DNA from: Halarcobacter sp.
GTDB taxonomy: Bacteria; Campylobacterota; Campylobacteria; Campylobacterales; Arcobacteraceae
Assembly (NCBI RefSeq): GCF_963675975.1
Contig: NZ_OY780939.1
Location: 1,178,001 to 1,242,000, forward strand
Length of the DNA: 64,000 nucleotides
Direction of reading: 5' to 3'
In this document: positions 53,746-61,243 of the stretch, one piece after another
Numbering within the stretch: position 1 is the stretch's first letter
Layout of the letters: every line of letters begins with the position of its first letter
Made by a program: the position numbers and the translations under genes
Notes under the pieces: generated by a model
Seen by the model: the letters and a program-made list of their open reading frames with translations, nothing else
Databases searched by the model: none
What the model was told of the DNA's origin: nothing

Positions 53746-54575
53746 TAATCTCTTCCATATAATTCCGATGCTTCTTGTACAACTAAAAATGCATTTTCAT
53801 CATGTTCATTAATAATCTCTTTTAAAAGTTGAAGTTTTGAAATATCCACAACAACTAAAATAAGAGTTTTACTTGCTTGTTGATTTAAACTCATACCTTT
53901 TACAATAGTTCCATGTTTACCTAAATTTTTATGTATTTTTGAAGATAACGCATTTATATTATTTGATACTATAGTTACAGCTTTTTGAGCAGGTTTACCA
54001 GATAATAAAATATCAATTATTCTAGAAGTGATATATACACCAATAATACTAAATAAAGCTTTTTCAACATCACCATAAACAAAAATTGAACTAAACATAA
54101 TTAAACCATCAATCACTAATAAAATCTCTGAAGTTTTAAATCTTGTTTTTGCTGCTATAACTTCAGCTAAAATTGTAGTCCCACCTGTTGAAGCTTTTCC
54201 TAACATAACAAAACCAACCCCAAGACCAACTAATAGTCCACCAAATACAGAAGCTAGAATAGTTTCATGGGTAGATGCAGGTATTACATATACCTCTTTT
54301 AATAAATCTGTAAAAATAGAGATTAAAGCAATACTAACAAGGGTTTTTATAACAAACCCTTTTCCAAAAAATTTCATTCCAATTAATATTAAAGGAACAC
54401 TAACTATTGCAATCCAAATACCTAATGTAATAGAAGGAAAAATAGCATAAAGAAGTTGGGCTATACCAACTCCACCACCAGTGATAATTGAGTTTGGATT
54501 CAAAAATGAAACTGCCGAAAATGATAAACAAAAAGAACCAAAAGTAATAAAAAGTAGATTTTTAAATTGATTCAT
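53742..54575 (-). CDS. YitT family membrane protein
   Basis: 277 residues. About five helices fill residues 1-200: SAVSFLNPNSIITGGGVGIA, GGLLVGLGVGFVMLGKASTGG and IFTDLLK-type loops are typical of the YitT (DUF161) family. The last 75 residues form a DUF2179 cytoplasmic domain with HGTIVKGMSL. The molecular role is unknown; a transporter is suspected. AAAGGTTATTA precedes the ATG. It is divergent from the AraC-GyrI gene and shares a 117-base gap with it. Confidence 0.88.
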   Translation of the reverse strand: MNQFKNLLFITFGSFCLSFSAVSFLNPNSIITGGGVGIAQLLYAIFPSITLGIWIAIVSVPLILIGMKFFGKGFVIKTLVSIALISIFTDLLKEVYVIPASTHETILASVFGGLLVGLGVGFVMLGKASTGGTTILAEVIAAKTRFKTSEILLVIDGLIMFSSIFVYGDVEKALFSIIGVYITSRIIDILLSGKPAQKAVTIVSNNINALSSKIHKNLGKHGTIVKGMSLNQQASKTLILVVVDISKLQLLKEIINEHDENAFLVVQEASELYGRDY

Positions 54576-54680
54576 TAATAACCTTTTTTTTTGGGAATTA
54601 TAGGAAATTAATAGTTTTAATTCTTCCCTAAAATTGTTTTATAAGTTAGTAATTATTGCTTAAAATAATTTTTTAAAAGA

Positions 54681-54686
54681 TATAAT
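54681..54686 (+). promoter_or_regulatory. -10 element abutting the AraC-GyrI start
   Basis: A perfect TATAAT ends six bases before the ATG at 54693, with no ribosome site between. A leaderless mRNA is possible. Confidence 0.42.
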
Positions 54687-54692
54687 ATAAAT

Positions 54693-55535
54693 ATGAAAAA
54701 AGATACACAAAATAGACATAGACAAATTGCAAATGATATTATGCATTATATATACAAACATATTGATACAAATTTAGATTTAGATGAGTTAAGCATAGTT
54801 TTTGATATTAGTAAGTTTCATATGCTTAGAGTATTTAAAAAAGAGTTTGGACAAAATATATATGAGATAATTAAAACTATTAGAATACAAAAAGCATCTA
54901 TTTTACTTTTAACAAATAAAAACTCAACAATAACTTCAATCGCCCAAATGTGTGGATATAGTTCCCATGGGGCATTTAACAGAGTATTTAAAAAAAGATT
55001 TAATATGTCTCCAAAAGAGTGGAGAAATAATGGCTACAAAAAAATATTAGATGAAAACCTTGTAATAAATAGATTTAATATAGAACCAAAAATTGTAAAA
55101 AAAGGGTTTGAAAAAGTATATTATATTAGACATAAAGGGTATGGTGAAGATATAAAATTTATATGGGAAAAGTTGAATTTTTGTGTATTAAAAAACAATA
55201 TAAAAGAGTATAAAGCAATAGGGTATTATCATGATATACCTTTAACTTTAAATCTTCAAGAGTGTAGGTATACAGCAGGAATAATTGTTGAAGATGATAG
55301 TATAGATTTCCCTTTTTCAAATTTTATTATGCCTGAAGTAGTTTATGCAAAATTTGTATTTAAAGGTTCATATGAACACTTTTTTGATTTTATCAATTGG
55401 GTACATTTTAATTGGTTATTAAATAGTGGATATGAAACAACTCCTGAACCATCTTTTGCTCTTTATAAAAATTGCAATTTTTTAGATGATAAACAGGAGT
55501 TTGAAGTGGAGTATTATATCTCTATCGAGATATAG
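54693..55535 (+). CDS. AraC-family regulator with GyrI-like effector domain
   Basis: 280 residues. The N-terminal AraC domain (about 8-110) has LDLDELSIVFDISKFHMLR and STITSIAQMCGYSSHGAFNR as its two helix-turn-helix units, then FNMSPKEWRNNGY. The C-terminal part (about 125-280) resembles GyrI-like effector-binding domains, with KVYYIRHKGYG and YTAGIIVEDD. Such proteins (Rob/SoxS-linked or MarA-like) bind small, often hydrophobic, compounds. It converges on cassette 3, ending one base before that cassette's last gene, and is divergent from yitT; either may be its target. No leader with a ribosome site is seen. Confidence 0.88.
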   Translation: MKKDTQNRHRQIANDIMHYIYKHIDTNLDLDELSIVFDISKFHMLRVFKKEFGQNIYEIIKTIRIQKASILLLTNKNSTITSIAQMCGYSSHGAFNRVFKKRFNMSPKEWRNNGYKKILDENLVINRFNIEPKIVKKGFEKVYYIRHKGYGEDIKFIWEKLNFCVLKNNIKEYKAIGYYHDIPLTLNLQECRYTAGIIVEDDSIDFPFSNFIMPEVVYAKFVFKGSYEHFFDFINWVHFNWLLNSGYETTPEPSFALYKNCNFLDDKQEFEVEYYISIEI

Positions 55536-55536
55536 C

Positions 55537-56037
55537 TTAGTGTGACTCTTTTATTGATCTTAAAATCTTATTTGTATTACTAATACTAAAATATATTGTA
55601 AGTAAAAAAAGTACAAATGCGAGCAAAAATAGAATTATAGTTATGGTATTCCATTGTTTAGTTAGCTCTCTTGGTTGAGAAAGGGCGTTTGTTTTTTTAT
55701 CTTTTTTTAAAATCTCTTTTGAAAAGCCTTCAATAGGAGCAATACCCTCTTTAACAATTTGATGATTAGGGCCACCATCTAAAACTATTTGATAAGGTTC
55801 TTTAGGTATTTCAATTATTAATTCACTTGAATCAGGAAGTCTTTTTTTATATAAAACCTCTCCTGAAAGTAATGATTCTAATCTTACCATTGCACCAACT
55901 GCAAACTCTCCGGTGCTAAATTCACCTGTAACAAGTATTGTATTATCTTCATTATCCATTATATTCATCAATAGTGTATGTGCATTGAGAATAGTACTTA
56001 AAATAAAGATTGAAAATAGATATGTGATTTTTTTCAT
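55537..56037 (-). CDS. Small secreted, membrane-tethered protein of iron cassette 3
   Basis: 166 residues. A signal peptide ends in TILNA, giving a mature N-terminal His (HTLLMNI). The domain runs through DNEDNTILVTGEFSTGEFAV, DSSELIIEIPKEPYQIVLDG and GPNHQIVKEGIAP, then a linker and one helix (about 134-156). It is closest to the cassette 2 protein. Function unknown. It follows the PepSY stop by 10 bases, with AAGGA before its ATG. Confidence 0.75.
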   Translation of the reverse strand: MKKITYLFSIFILSTILNAHTLLMNIMDNEDNTILVTGEFSTGEFAVGAMVRLESLLSGEVLYKKRLPDSSELIIEIPKEPYQIVLDGGPNHQIVKEGIAPIEGFSKEILKKDKKTNALSQPRELTKQWNTITIILFLLAFVLFLLTIYFSISNTNKILRSIKESH

Positions 56038-56047
56038 AAGTATTCCT

Positions 56048-57628
56048 TTAAAGTTTATTTTTCCAAAATCTTTGAGCTTGGTTTCTATTTGCTGGAAGTT
56101 TTTTACAGATATAAAATAAAATTATGCCAAAAGTAAATAATCCAATATCTACACTAAGTATTTCAGTCATATCCTCTTTAAACAATTTAATTGGTGAAAA
56201 TCCACTATTATAAAAATGAATAAGTGGTGCCATAATAAAAAATACTGAAGCTATAGCTAGAAACTCTTTTGCAGCTTTGTATGATTCTATTCTATAAAAT
56301 GACCACATCAATGTAGCAATCCAGAATACAAAGAATATTCCTTTTTGTAAGAGGAATCTATCCTCTATATTATATGGTAATAGCCATTGAAGAAGGAATA
56401 TAAGACCAGTTGCAGGAATTACACCAATCATAACTGCTAAGGATAATTTCCCCATCCAATTATATACAGGAATTTTTTTAGGAAATTTTCTAGCCTTTTT
56501 TTCTAAGTATAATAATACACCAAAACCTAATGCAAAAGTTGCTGCTATCATAAGTAAAGCAATCAAAAGTCTTGTTACTGTATCAACACCAAATAATAAG
56601 TGTAGGAAAAACATTGTGTCGTATACTAATCCAGACCAGTGTTTATCTAATACTCTTCTATCCTCAATTAAAGTACCATCTTTTCCACTAAGAGTTACAC
56701 TTGGTTTGTTTGTAATTCCATTTAAAAAAGGCATATATGGATTATAGCCTTCAAGTTTTACAATTGCAGTTTCATCTTTCCAATTGATTAATGTAAGTTT
56801 TTCAAAATCTATTTGTGGATTGATTTTTTGTGCTTTTTTTATTAATTCATTAATAGGCAACATTTGCACTTGATTATTTGTCTTTTCTATATGTTTTATT
56901 GGTGGGTATAGTATGGGACCTACATATTTCCAAGTTTCAAAAGATTCCCCTTTTGATTTTAAATATGTCATTGGTATAGAGCCTGAATAACCAATATTCA
57001 TAAGTGCACCAGTTAATGTAATAATAATAAAAGGCGCAAATAACCAAGTAAAAATTTTTCTATGCCATTTTGAAAATTTGCTTTGATTGTTTTTCCCATT
57101 GTCTTTATATTTTATTAATATAACTTGTATTAATCCACCTATAACCAAAAACATTACAGCTACAGCCATAAAACCAAATATCATATAACCAAATTGTTTT
57201 AAAGGTCCTCCATAGTGCATTTTGTTTAAAAATTCTGCTAGCTTAGATTTATCTCCTTCATTTTCAACTTTTTGTAAAGTATTTGGGTTAAAGATAATTG
57301 GTTCAACAAATTGATGTGAAATTTTAAGTGCAGGATCATGTTGGAAACCAGGCAGAGTAATAATTATATTGTTTTTAGGAAAATCTGGATTTGATATAAC
57401 AGGATCAATCATAGAAGAATAATTTATAGCTGTAATATCAGGAGTTTTGAAATGTCTAGATGGTTTTTCCCAGATTTGAATAAATGGTAATAAAATTGCA
57501 AATATTCCAAAAAATAGTGCGATATACATGATTAAAGAAAAACTAATTCCTGTTGTAGCATGTACTCTTTGTAGCTTTTGTTTTAATAATTTATTATGTT
57601 CTCTTTTTGTTAAGTTATTGTTCATCAT
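56048..57628 (-). CDS. PepSY-associated membrane protein of iron cassette 3
   Basis: 526 residues from the first of two adjacent ATGs (57628 or 57625; the AAGGTAG site favours the second slightly). Layout as in cassettes 1 and 2: a first helix (about 27-48), WEKPSRHFK, LNKMHYGGPLKQFGYMIFG, paired helices near 195-215 and a C-terminal bundle with MIGVIPATGLIFLLQWLLP. It is most like the cassette 2 protein. A role in ferric-chelate reduction or iron release at the inner membrane is proposed from the family. The gene begins at the base after the small membrane protein's stop. Confidence 0.86.
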   Translation of the reverse strand: MMNNNLTKREHNKLLKQKLQRVHATTGISFSLIMYIALFFGIFAILLPFIQIWEKPSRHFKTPDITAINYSSMIDPVISNPDFPKNNIIITLPGFQHDPALKISHQFVEPIIFNPNTLQKVENEGDKSKLAEFLNKMHYGGPLKQFGYMIFGFMAVAVMFLVIGGLIQVILIKYKDNGKNNQSKFSKWHRKIFTWLFAPFIIITLTGALMNIGYSGSIPMTYLKSKGESFETWKYVGPILYPPIKHIEKTNNQVQMLPINELIKKAQKINPQIDFEKLTLINWKDETAIVKLEGYNPYMPFLNGITNKPSVTLSGKDGTLIEDRRVLDKHWSGLVYDTMFFLHLLFGVDTVTRLLIALLMIAATFALGFGVLLYLEKKARKFPKKIPVYNWMGKLSLAVMIGVIPATGLIFLLQWLLPYNIEDRFLLQKGIFFVFWIATLMWSFYRIESYKAAKEFLAIASVFFIMAPLIHFYNSGFSPIKLFKEDMTEILSVDIGLFTFGIILFYICKKLPANRNQAQRFWKNKL

Positions 57629-57946
57629 CTACCTTGTATAAAGTATTATAATAGCAATTGAAAATAATAATATAGGGAAAAAAGTTCTTTTTAAAGCAAT
57701 AATTTTAGATGGTGACAATGCGATCCAAAGTGCACTGATTGCCCAAGCTAAAGTATTTAATAAAAGAGGAATTAATATTGCTTCACCTATTGTCCCTGGA
57801 ATTATAAATGTGAGTAGAGACATAGCTAAATATGCAACTAGTAGACCTCCAAAAATAGAACAGAGTGTTATAAATAAACCAATTTTTTTACTGTTTAGTT
57901 GTGGTTTGGATAATTCATTATATATATTATTTATTTTTTTAATCAA
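57629..57946 (-). CDS. Small inner-membrane protein of iron cassette 3
   Basis: 105 residues from a TTG at 57946, chosen because AGGT lies at usable spacing, the paralogues begin at this point of the alignment, and the longer ATG start at 57982 lies on a Fur-box-like site. The N-terminus (IYNELSKPQLNSKKIGLF) matches the 99-residue proteins of cassettes 1 and 2, and three helices follow. No receptor gene stands upstream, unlike in the other two cassettes; the next gene upstream is divergent serS. Confidence 0.7.
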   Translation of the reverse strand: MIKKINNIYNELSKPQLNSKKIGLFITLCSIFGGLLVAYLAMSLLTFIIPGTIGEAILIPLLLNTLAWAISALWIALSPSKIIALKRTFFPILLFSIAIIILYTR

Positions 57947-57966
57947 AATACTACCTAATTTAATTT

Positions 57967-57981
57967 TGATAATTGTAATCA
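57967..57981 (-). promoter_or_regulatory. Fur-box-like operator before iron cassette 3
   Basis: The sequence tgataattgtaatca has a perfect left half and two mismatches in the right half of TGATAATNATTATCA. It lies 20 bases upstream of the TTG start and over the alternative ATG. Confidence 0.62.
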
Positions 57982-58009
57982 TTTGTCTGTAAAAGAGTTC
58001 TTAATTTAA

Positions 58010-58027
58010 CATAGTTCATGACAAGAA
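58010..58027 (-). promoter_or_regulatory. Candidate regulator-binding site before cassette 3
   Basis: The 18 bases catagttcatgacaagaa join two motifs that occur separately at 42690-42700 (catgacaagaa, exact) and 42729-42738 (agttcatgac, exact) before TonB system 2. It is about 65 bases upstream of the cassette 3 start. Confidence 0.38.
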
Positions 58028-58073
58028 GCAAAATGATTGAGAGTTGATTTAACTTATTATGTAAAAAATTAGA

Positions 58074-58079
58074 TATAAT
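58074..58079 (+). promoter_or_regulatory. Probable -10 element of serS
   Basis: A perfect TATAAT 26 bases before the serS ATG, with an AAGAAAGAG ribosome site between. Confidence 0.5.
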
Positions 58080-58105
58080 GGCAAAAAAATTTAAGAAAGA
58101 GTAAT

Positions 58106-59344
58106 ATGATTGATATAAAACTACTACAAAGAGATTTTGAAAATGTAGCTGCTTCATTGGTAAAAAAGGGTGTTGATAGTGAAGTTTTAGACAATTTAAA
58201 AAGCTTGTCAGAAGAAACAAAAATTAAAAGACAAGAGATGGAAGATGTAACTGCTTCACAAAATAAGCTTTCAAAAGAGTTTGGAAGATATAAAAAAGAG
58301 AAGTTAGATATTGCACCTTTACAAGCTGAAATTAATGAATTAAAATCAAAAAAACAGGCTTTAGAAGAAGAGGTTAGAGTTTTAGAAGAGAATCTATCTT
58401 CAATAGTTTTAGGTGTTCCAAATATTCCTGATGAGATTGTTCCTGTTGGAAAAGATGAAGATGAAAATGTTGTATTAGAAACAATTGGTGAAAAACCATC
58501 TTTTGATTTTGAACCAAAAGAGCATTGGGATTTAGACAATGGTTGGTTAGATTTTGAAAGAGGTGTTAAATTAGCCAAATCAAGATTTTCCGCTATTAGA
58601 GGTCAAGGTGCAAGACTTGAGCGAGCACTTATAAACTATATGCTGGATTTTAATAGAAGCAGAGGTTTTGAAGAGTGGTATGTTCCATTTATGGCAAATA
58701 CTAATACACTTCAAGGAACTGGACAACTTCCAAAATTTGAAGAGGATTTATTTAAAATAGAGGGTGAAGATTTATATCTTATACCAACAGCTGAGGTTCA
58801 ATTAACAAATCTATATAATGATGAAATCATAGCAGTTGATGAATTACCTTTAATGTTAACATCTTATACTCCTTGTTTTAGAAAAGAAGCAGGAAGTGCG
58901 GGAAGAGATACAAGAGGACTTATTAGACAACACCAATTTGATAAAGTTGAGATGGTAGCTATTACTAAACAAGAAGAATCTGATGAGGTATTTGAAAAAA
59001 TGGTATCTTGTGCAAGTGATTTATTAACTTCTTTAGGTTTAGCTCATCAAAAAGTTATGCTTTGTACTGGAGATTTAGGATTTAGTGCTACTAAAACTAT
59101 TGACCTTGAAGTTTGGCTTCCTGGACAAGGAAAATTTAGAGAAATCTCATCTATTTCAAATACAAGAGATTTTCAAGCAAGAAGAGCAAAAATTAGATAT
59201 AAAGATGGTAAGAAAAACATCTTAGCTCATACTTTAAATGGTTCATCATTAGCAGTTGGAAGAACTTTATTAGCTATTATGGAAAACTATCAACAAGCAG
59301 ACGGAAGTGTTAAAATTCCAGAGGTTTTAGAAAAATATATGTAA
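58106..59344 (+). CDS. serS: Serine--tRNA ligase
   Basis: 412 residues, normal for the family. The N-terminal coiled-coil arm that binds the long variable arm of tRNA-Ser spans about 30-105. Class II motifs follow: motif 2 in [19 protein letters not shown] and motif 3 in [19 protein letters not shown]. It charges tRNA-Ser in the cytoplasm (and tRNA-Sec where present). The ATG at 58106 is supported by the spacing of the ribosome site. It is divergent from cassette 3 and precedes phoD by 68 bases. Confidence 0.97.
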   Translation: MIDIKLLQRDFENVAASLVKKGVDSEVLDNLKSLSEETKIKRQEMEDVTASQNKLSKEFGRYKKEKLDIAPLQAEINELKSKKQALEEEVRVLEENLSSIVLGVPNIPDEIVPVGKDEDENVVLETIGEKPSFDFEPKEHWDLDNGWLDFERGVKLAKSRFSAIRGQGARLERALINYMLDFNRSRGFEEWYVPFMANTNTLQGTGQLPKFEEDLFKIEGEDLYLIPTAEVQLTNLYNDEIIAVDELPLMLTSYTPCFRKEAGSAGRDTRGLIRQHQFDKVEMVAITKQEESDEVFEKMVSCASDLLTSLGLAHQKVMLCTGDLGFSATKTIDLEVWLPGQGKFREISSISNTRDFQARRAKIRYKDGKKNILAHTLNGSSLAVGRTLLAIMENYQQADGSVKIPEVLEKYM

Positions 59345-59362
59345 TTCATAAAATTGTTATCT

Positions 59363-59376
59363 TTTTGTAATCAAAT
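59363..59376. promoter_or_regulatory. TTTTG-TAAT-CAAAA-like element (copy 3)
   Basis: The sequence ttttgtaatcaaat matches the two other copies at 13 of 14 bases. It lies 36 bases before the phoD ATG and 18 after the serS stop. Confidence 0.3.
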
Positions 59377-59412
59377 ACTATTAAACTACCTCAAATTTAA
59401 AAAGGTGGATAG

Positions 59413-61212
59413 ATGGCGAAGATTACAAGAAGAGACTTTTTAAGAATTTCTGCATTAACTGCAAGTACACTCATAGTTTCTACAGCAATAACAGGTTGCT
59501 CAGGGGGAGGAGATGATACAGCTTTCTCTTTAGACTTTTGGAATACAATTGATGTAGAATTTAATCATGGTGTAGCAAGTGGTGATCCTACAACAAACAG
59601 TGTTATTCTATGGACTAGAATTACTCCTTTAAGTGATATAGATACTGTGAATTTATTTTATCAAGTTTCAGAAGATGAAGATTTTACGACAATAGTAAGA
59701 TCAGGAAATATTACAACTAAAAAAGAAAGAGATTATACAGTAAAGATTGATTTACAAGATTTAGAAGAGAATAAAATTTATTACTATAGATTTAAATCGA
59801 ATGAAAAAACATCTATTATAGGAAAAACAAAAACAATTTCAAGTAATCCTAGTGAAGTAAAAATGGCAGTTTTCTCATGCTCTAATTATCCAAATGGATA
59901 TTTTAATGCATATATGGAAGCTTCTAAAATGCAGTTAGATGTAGCTTTACATTTAGGTGACTATATTTATGAATATGGTATGTATGAAAATGATGATGGT
60001 GTTACACCAGCTTATGCAACAAAAAATGCAATTGCAATTGGAAGAGAACTTCCAAGTGACAACAATACTGAACTTTTAACATTAGAAGATTATAGAAAAA
60101 GATATGCTTTATATAGAACAGATATTGGGTCATTAGCTTTACATCAAAACTTGCCAGTTATTACTGTTTGGGATGATCATGAGATTGCGAATGATACTTA
60201 TAAAGATGGTGCTGAAAATCATGATTCAAGTGAAGGGGAATTTGATTTAAGAAAAGAGCATGCACTACAAGCATATTTTGAATGGTTACCTATAAGACCT
60301 TTTGAAGATAATAATAATGAAATTATATATAGAAATTTTGAATTTGGTAATCTTGTAAATCTTTATATGTTAGATACAAGAGTTTTAGGAAGAGATAAAC
60401 AATTAAGCTATTCAGATTATTTTGACAATCTTGCAAACTTTGATTCTACAACATTTACACAAGATTTAATAGATTCTTCAAGAACAATGTTGGGAAGTGA
60501 ACAGTTAGCTTGGCTACAAAATAGTTTATCAAATTCTACAGCAACATGGCAGGTATTAGGGCAACAAGTATTAATGGGAAAAATGTTTCTACCGGCTGAA
60601 TTATTAACTATGATTGCACAGTTAGATTCAGATATTTCTGATGCTGAAAAACTTGTAATATTAAACAATTTGAATACAACAATAACTGAATTGATTGCTA
60701 TTAAAACAAGAATATTACAGAGTGATCCAAGCTTAACAGTAGAAGAAATAGCGAGAATCGAGACAACTATACCATATAACTTAGATGCTTGGGATGGGTA
60801 TTTTTATGAAAGGGAAGTGATACTTGGTACATCAAAAGCTTTAGGTAAAAATCTTGTAGTATTAGCAGGTGATACACATAACTCTTGGGCAAATGAAATC
60901 AAAGATCAATCTGGTGATTTAGTTGGAGTTGAGTATGCCGTAACATCAGTAACATCACCAGGGATGGAAGATTATGCAGGCTTATCTTCTTTAGCTGCTG
61001 CACAAAGTTTTGAAGCTGCGTTAACATTTTTGGTTGACGATTTAAAATATGCTAATTTAAATCAAAGAGGTTTTATGGTTGTATCTTTTACAAAAGAAGA
61101 GGTTAATACAACATGGTATTATGTTGATAATTATGATTCAACAACATATAGTTTAGATCAAACTAGAGAGAATAATTTAAAAACAAAAGTTAATACTAAT
61201 ACAATTTCATAA
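59413..61212 (+). CDS. phoD: PhoD-type alkaline phosphatase, Tat-exported
   Basis: 599 residues. A twin-arginine signal (RRDFLRI, residues 6-12) is followed by a lipobox-like ITGC, so it may be a Tat-exported lipoprotein. The PhoD N-terminal domain has FNHGVASGDPTTNSVILW. The metallophosphatase domain shows FSCSNYPNGYFNAYM, HLGDYIYEYG, VWDDHEIANDTYKDG and GDTHNSWANE, which carry the Fe/Ca ligands of the family. It removes phosphate from organic esters at the cell surface or in the periplasm. AAGGTGG precedes the ATG. No Pho-box-like sequence was recognised upstream. An inserted segment near 390-450 is longer than in short PhoD proteins. Confidence 0.93.
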   Translation: MAKITRRDFLRISALTASTLIVSTAITGCSGGGDDTAFSLDFWNTIDVEFNHGVASGDPTTNSVILWTRITPLSDIDTVNLFYQVSEDEDFTTIVRSGNITTKKERDYTVKIDLQDLEENKIYYYRFKSNEKTSIIGKTKTISSNPSEVKMAVFSCSNYPNGYFNAYMEASKMQLDVALHLGDYIYEYGMYENDDGVTPAYATKNAIAIGRELPSDNNTELLTLEDYRKRYALYRTDIGSLALHQNLPVITVWDDHEIANDTYKDGAENHDSSEGEFDLRKEHALQAYFEWLPIRPFEDNNNEIIYRNFEFGNLVNLYMLDTRVLGRDKQLSYSDYFDNLANFDSTTFTQDLIDSSRTMLGSEQLAWLQNSLSNSTATWQVLGQQVLMGKMFLPAELLTMIAQLDSDISDAEKLVILNNLNTTITELIAIKTRILQSDPSLTVEEIARIETTIPYNLDAWDGYFYEREVILGTSKALGKNLVVLAGDTHNSWANEIKDQSGDLVGVEYAVTSVTSPGMEDYAGLSSLAAAQSFEAALTFLVDDLKYANLNQRGFMVVSFTKEEVNTTWYYVDNYDSTTYSLDQTRENNLKTKVNTNTIS

Positions 61213-61243
61213 TTAATATAAGAGAATCTCTCTTATATTAATT
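61211..61243. terminator. Bidirectional hairpin terminator between phoD and the REC-EAL gene
   Basis: A 15-base perfect inverted repeat (aattaatataagaga / tctcttatattaatt) with a three-base loop overlaps both convergent stop codons. The arms are AT-rich, so it could end transcription from both sides. Confidence 0.7.

Noticed and set aside
57946-57982. ATG at 57982 as start of the cassette 3 small membrane protein
   Set aside because: It lies on a Fur-box-like site, and the extra residues have no counterpart in the two paralogues.
58069-58578. 169-codon open frame antisense to the serS 5' end
   Set aside because: It lies inside well-conserved serS on the other strand, has Ser/Phe-rich low-complexity composition typical of antisense of AT-rich genes, and lacks family motifs.
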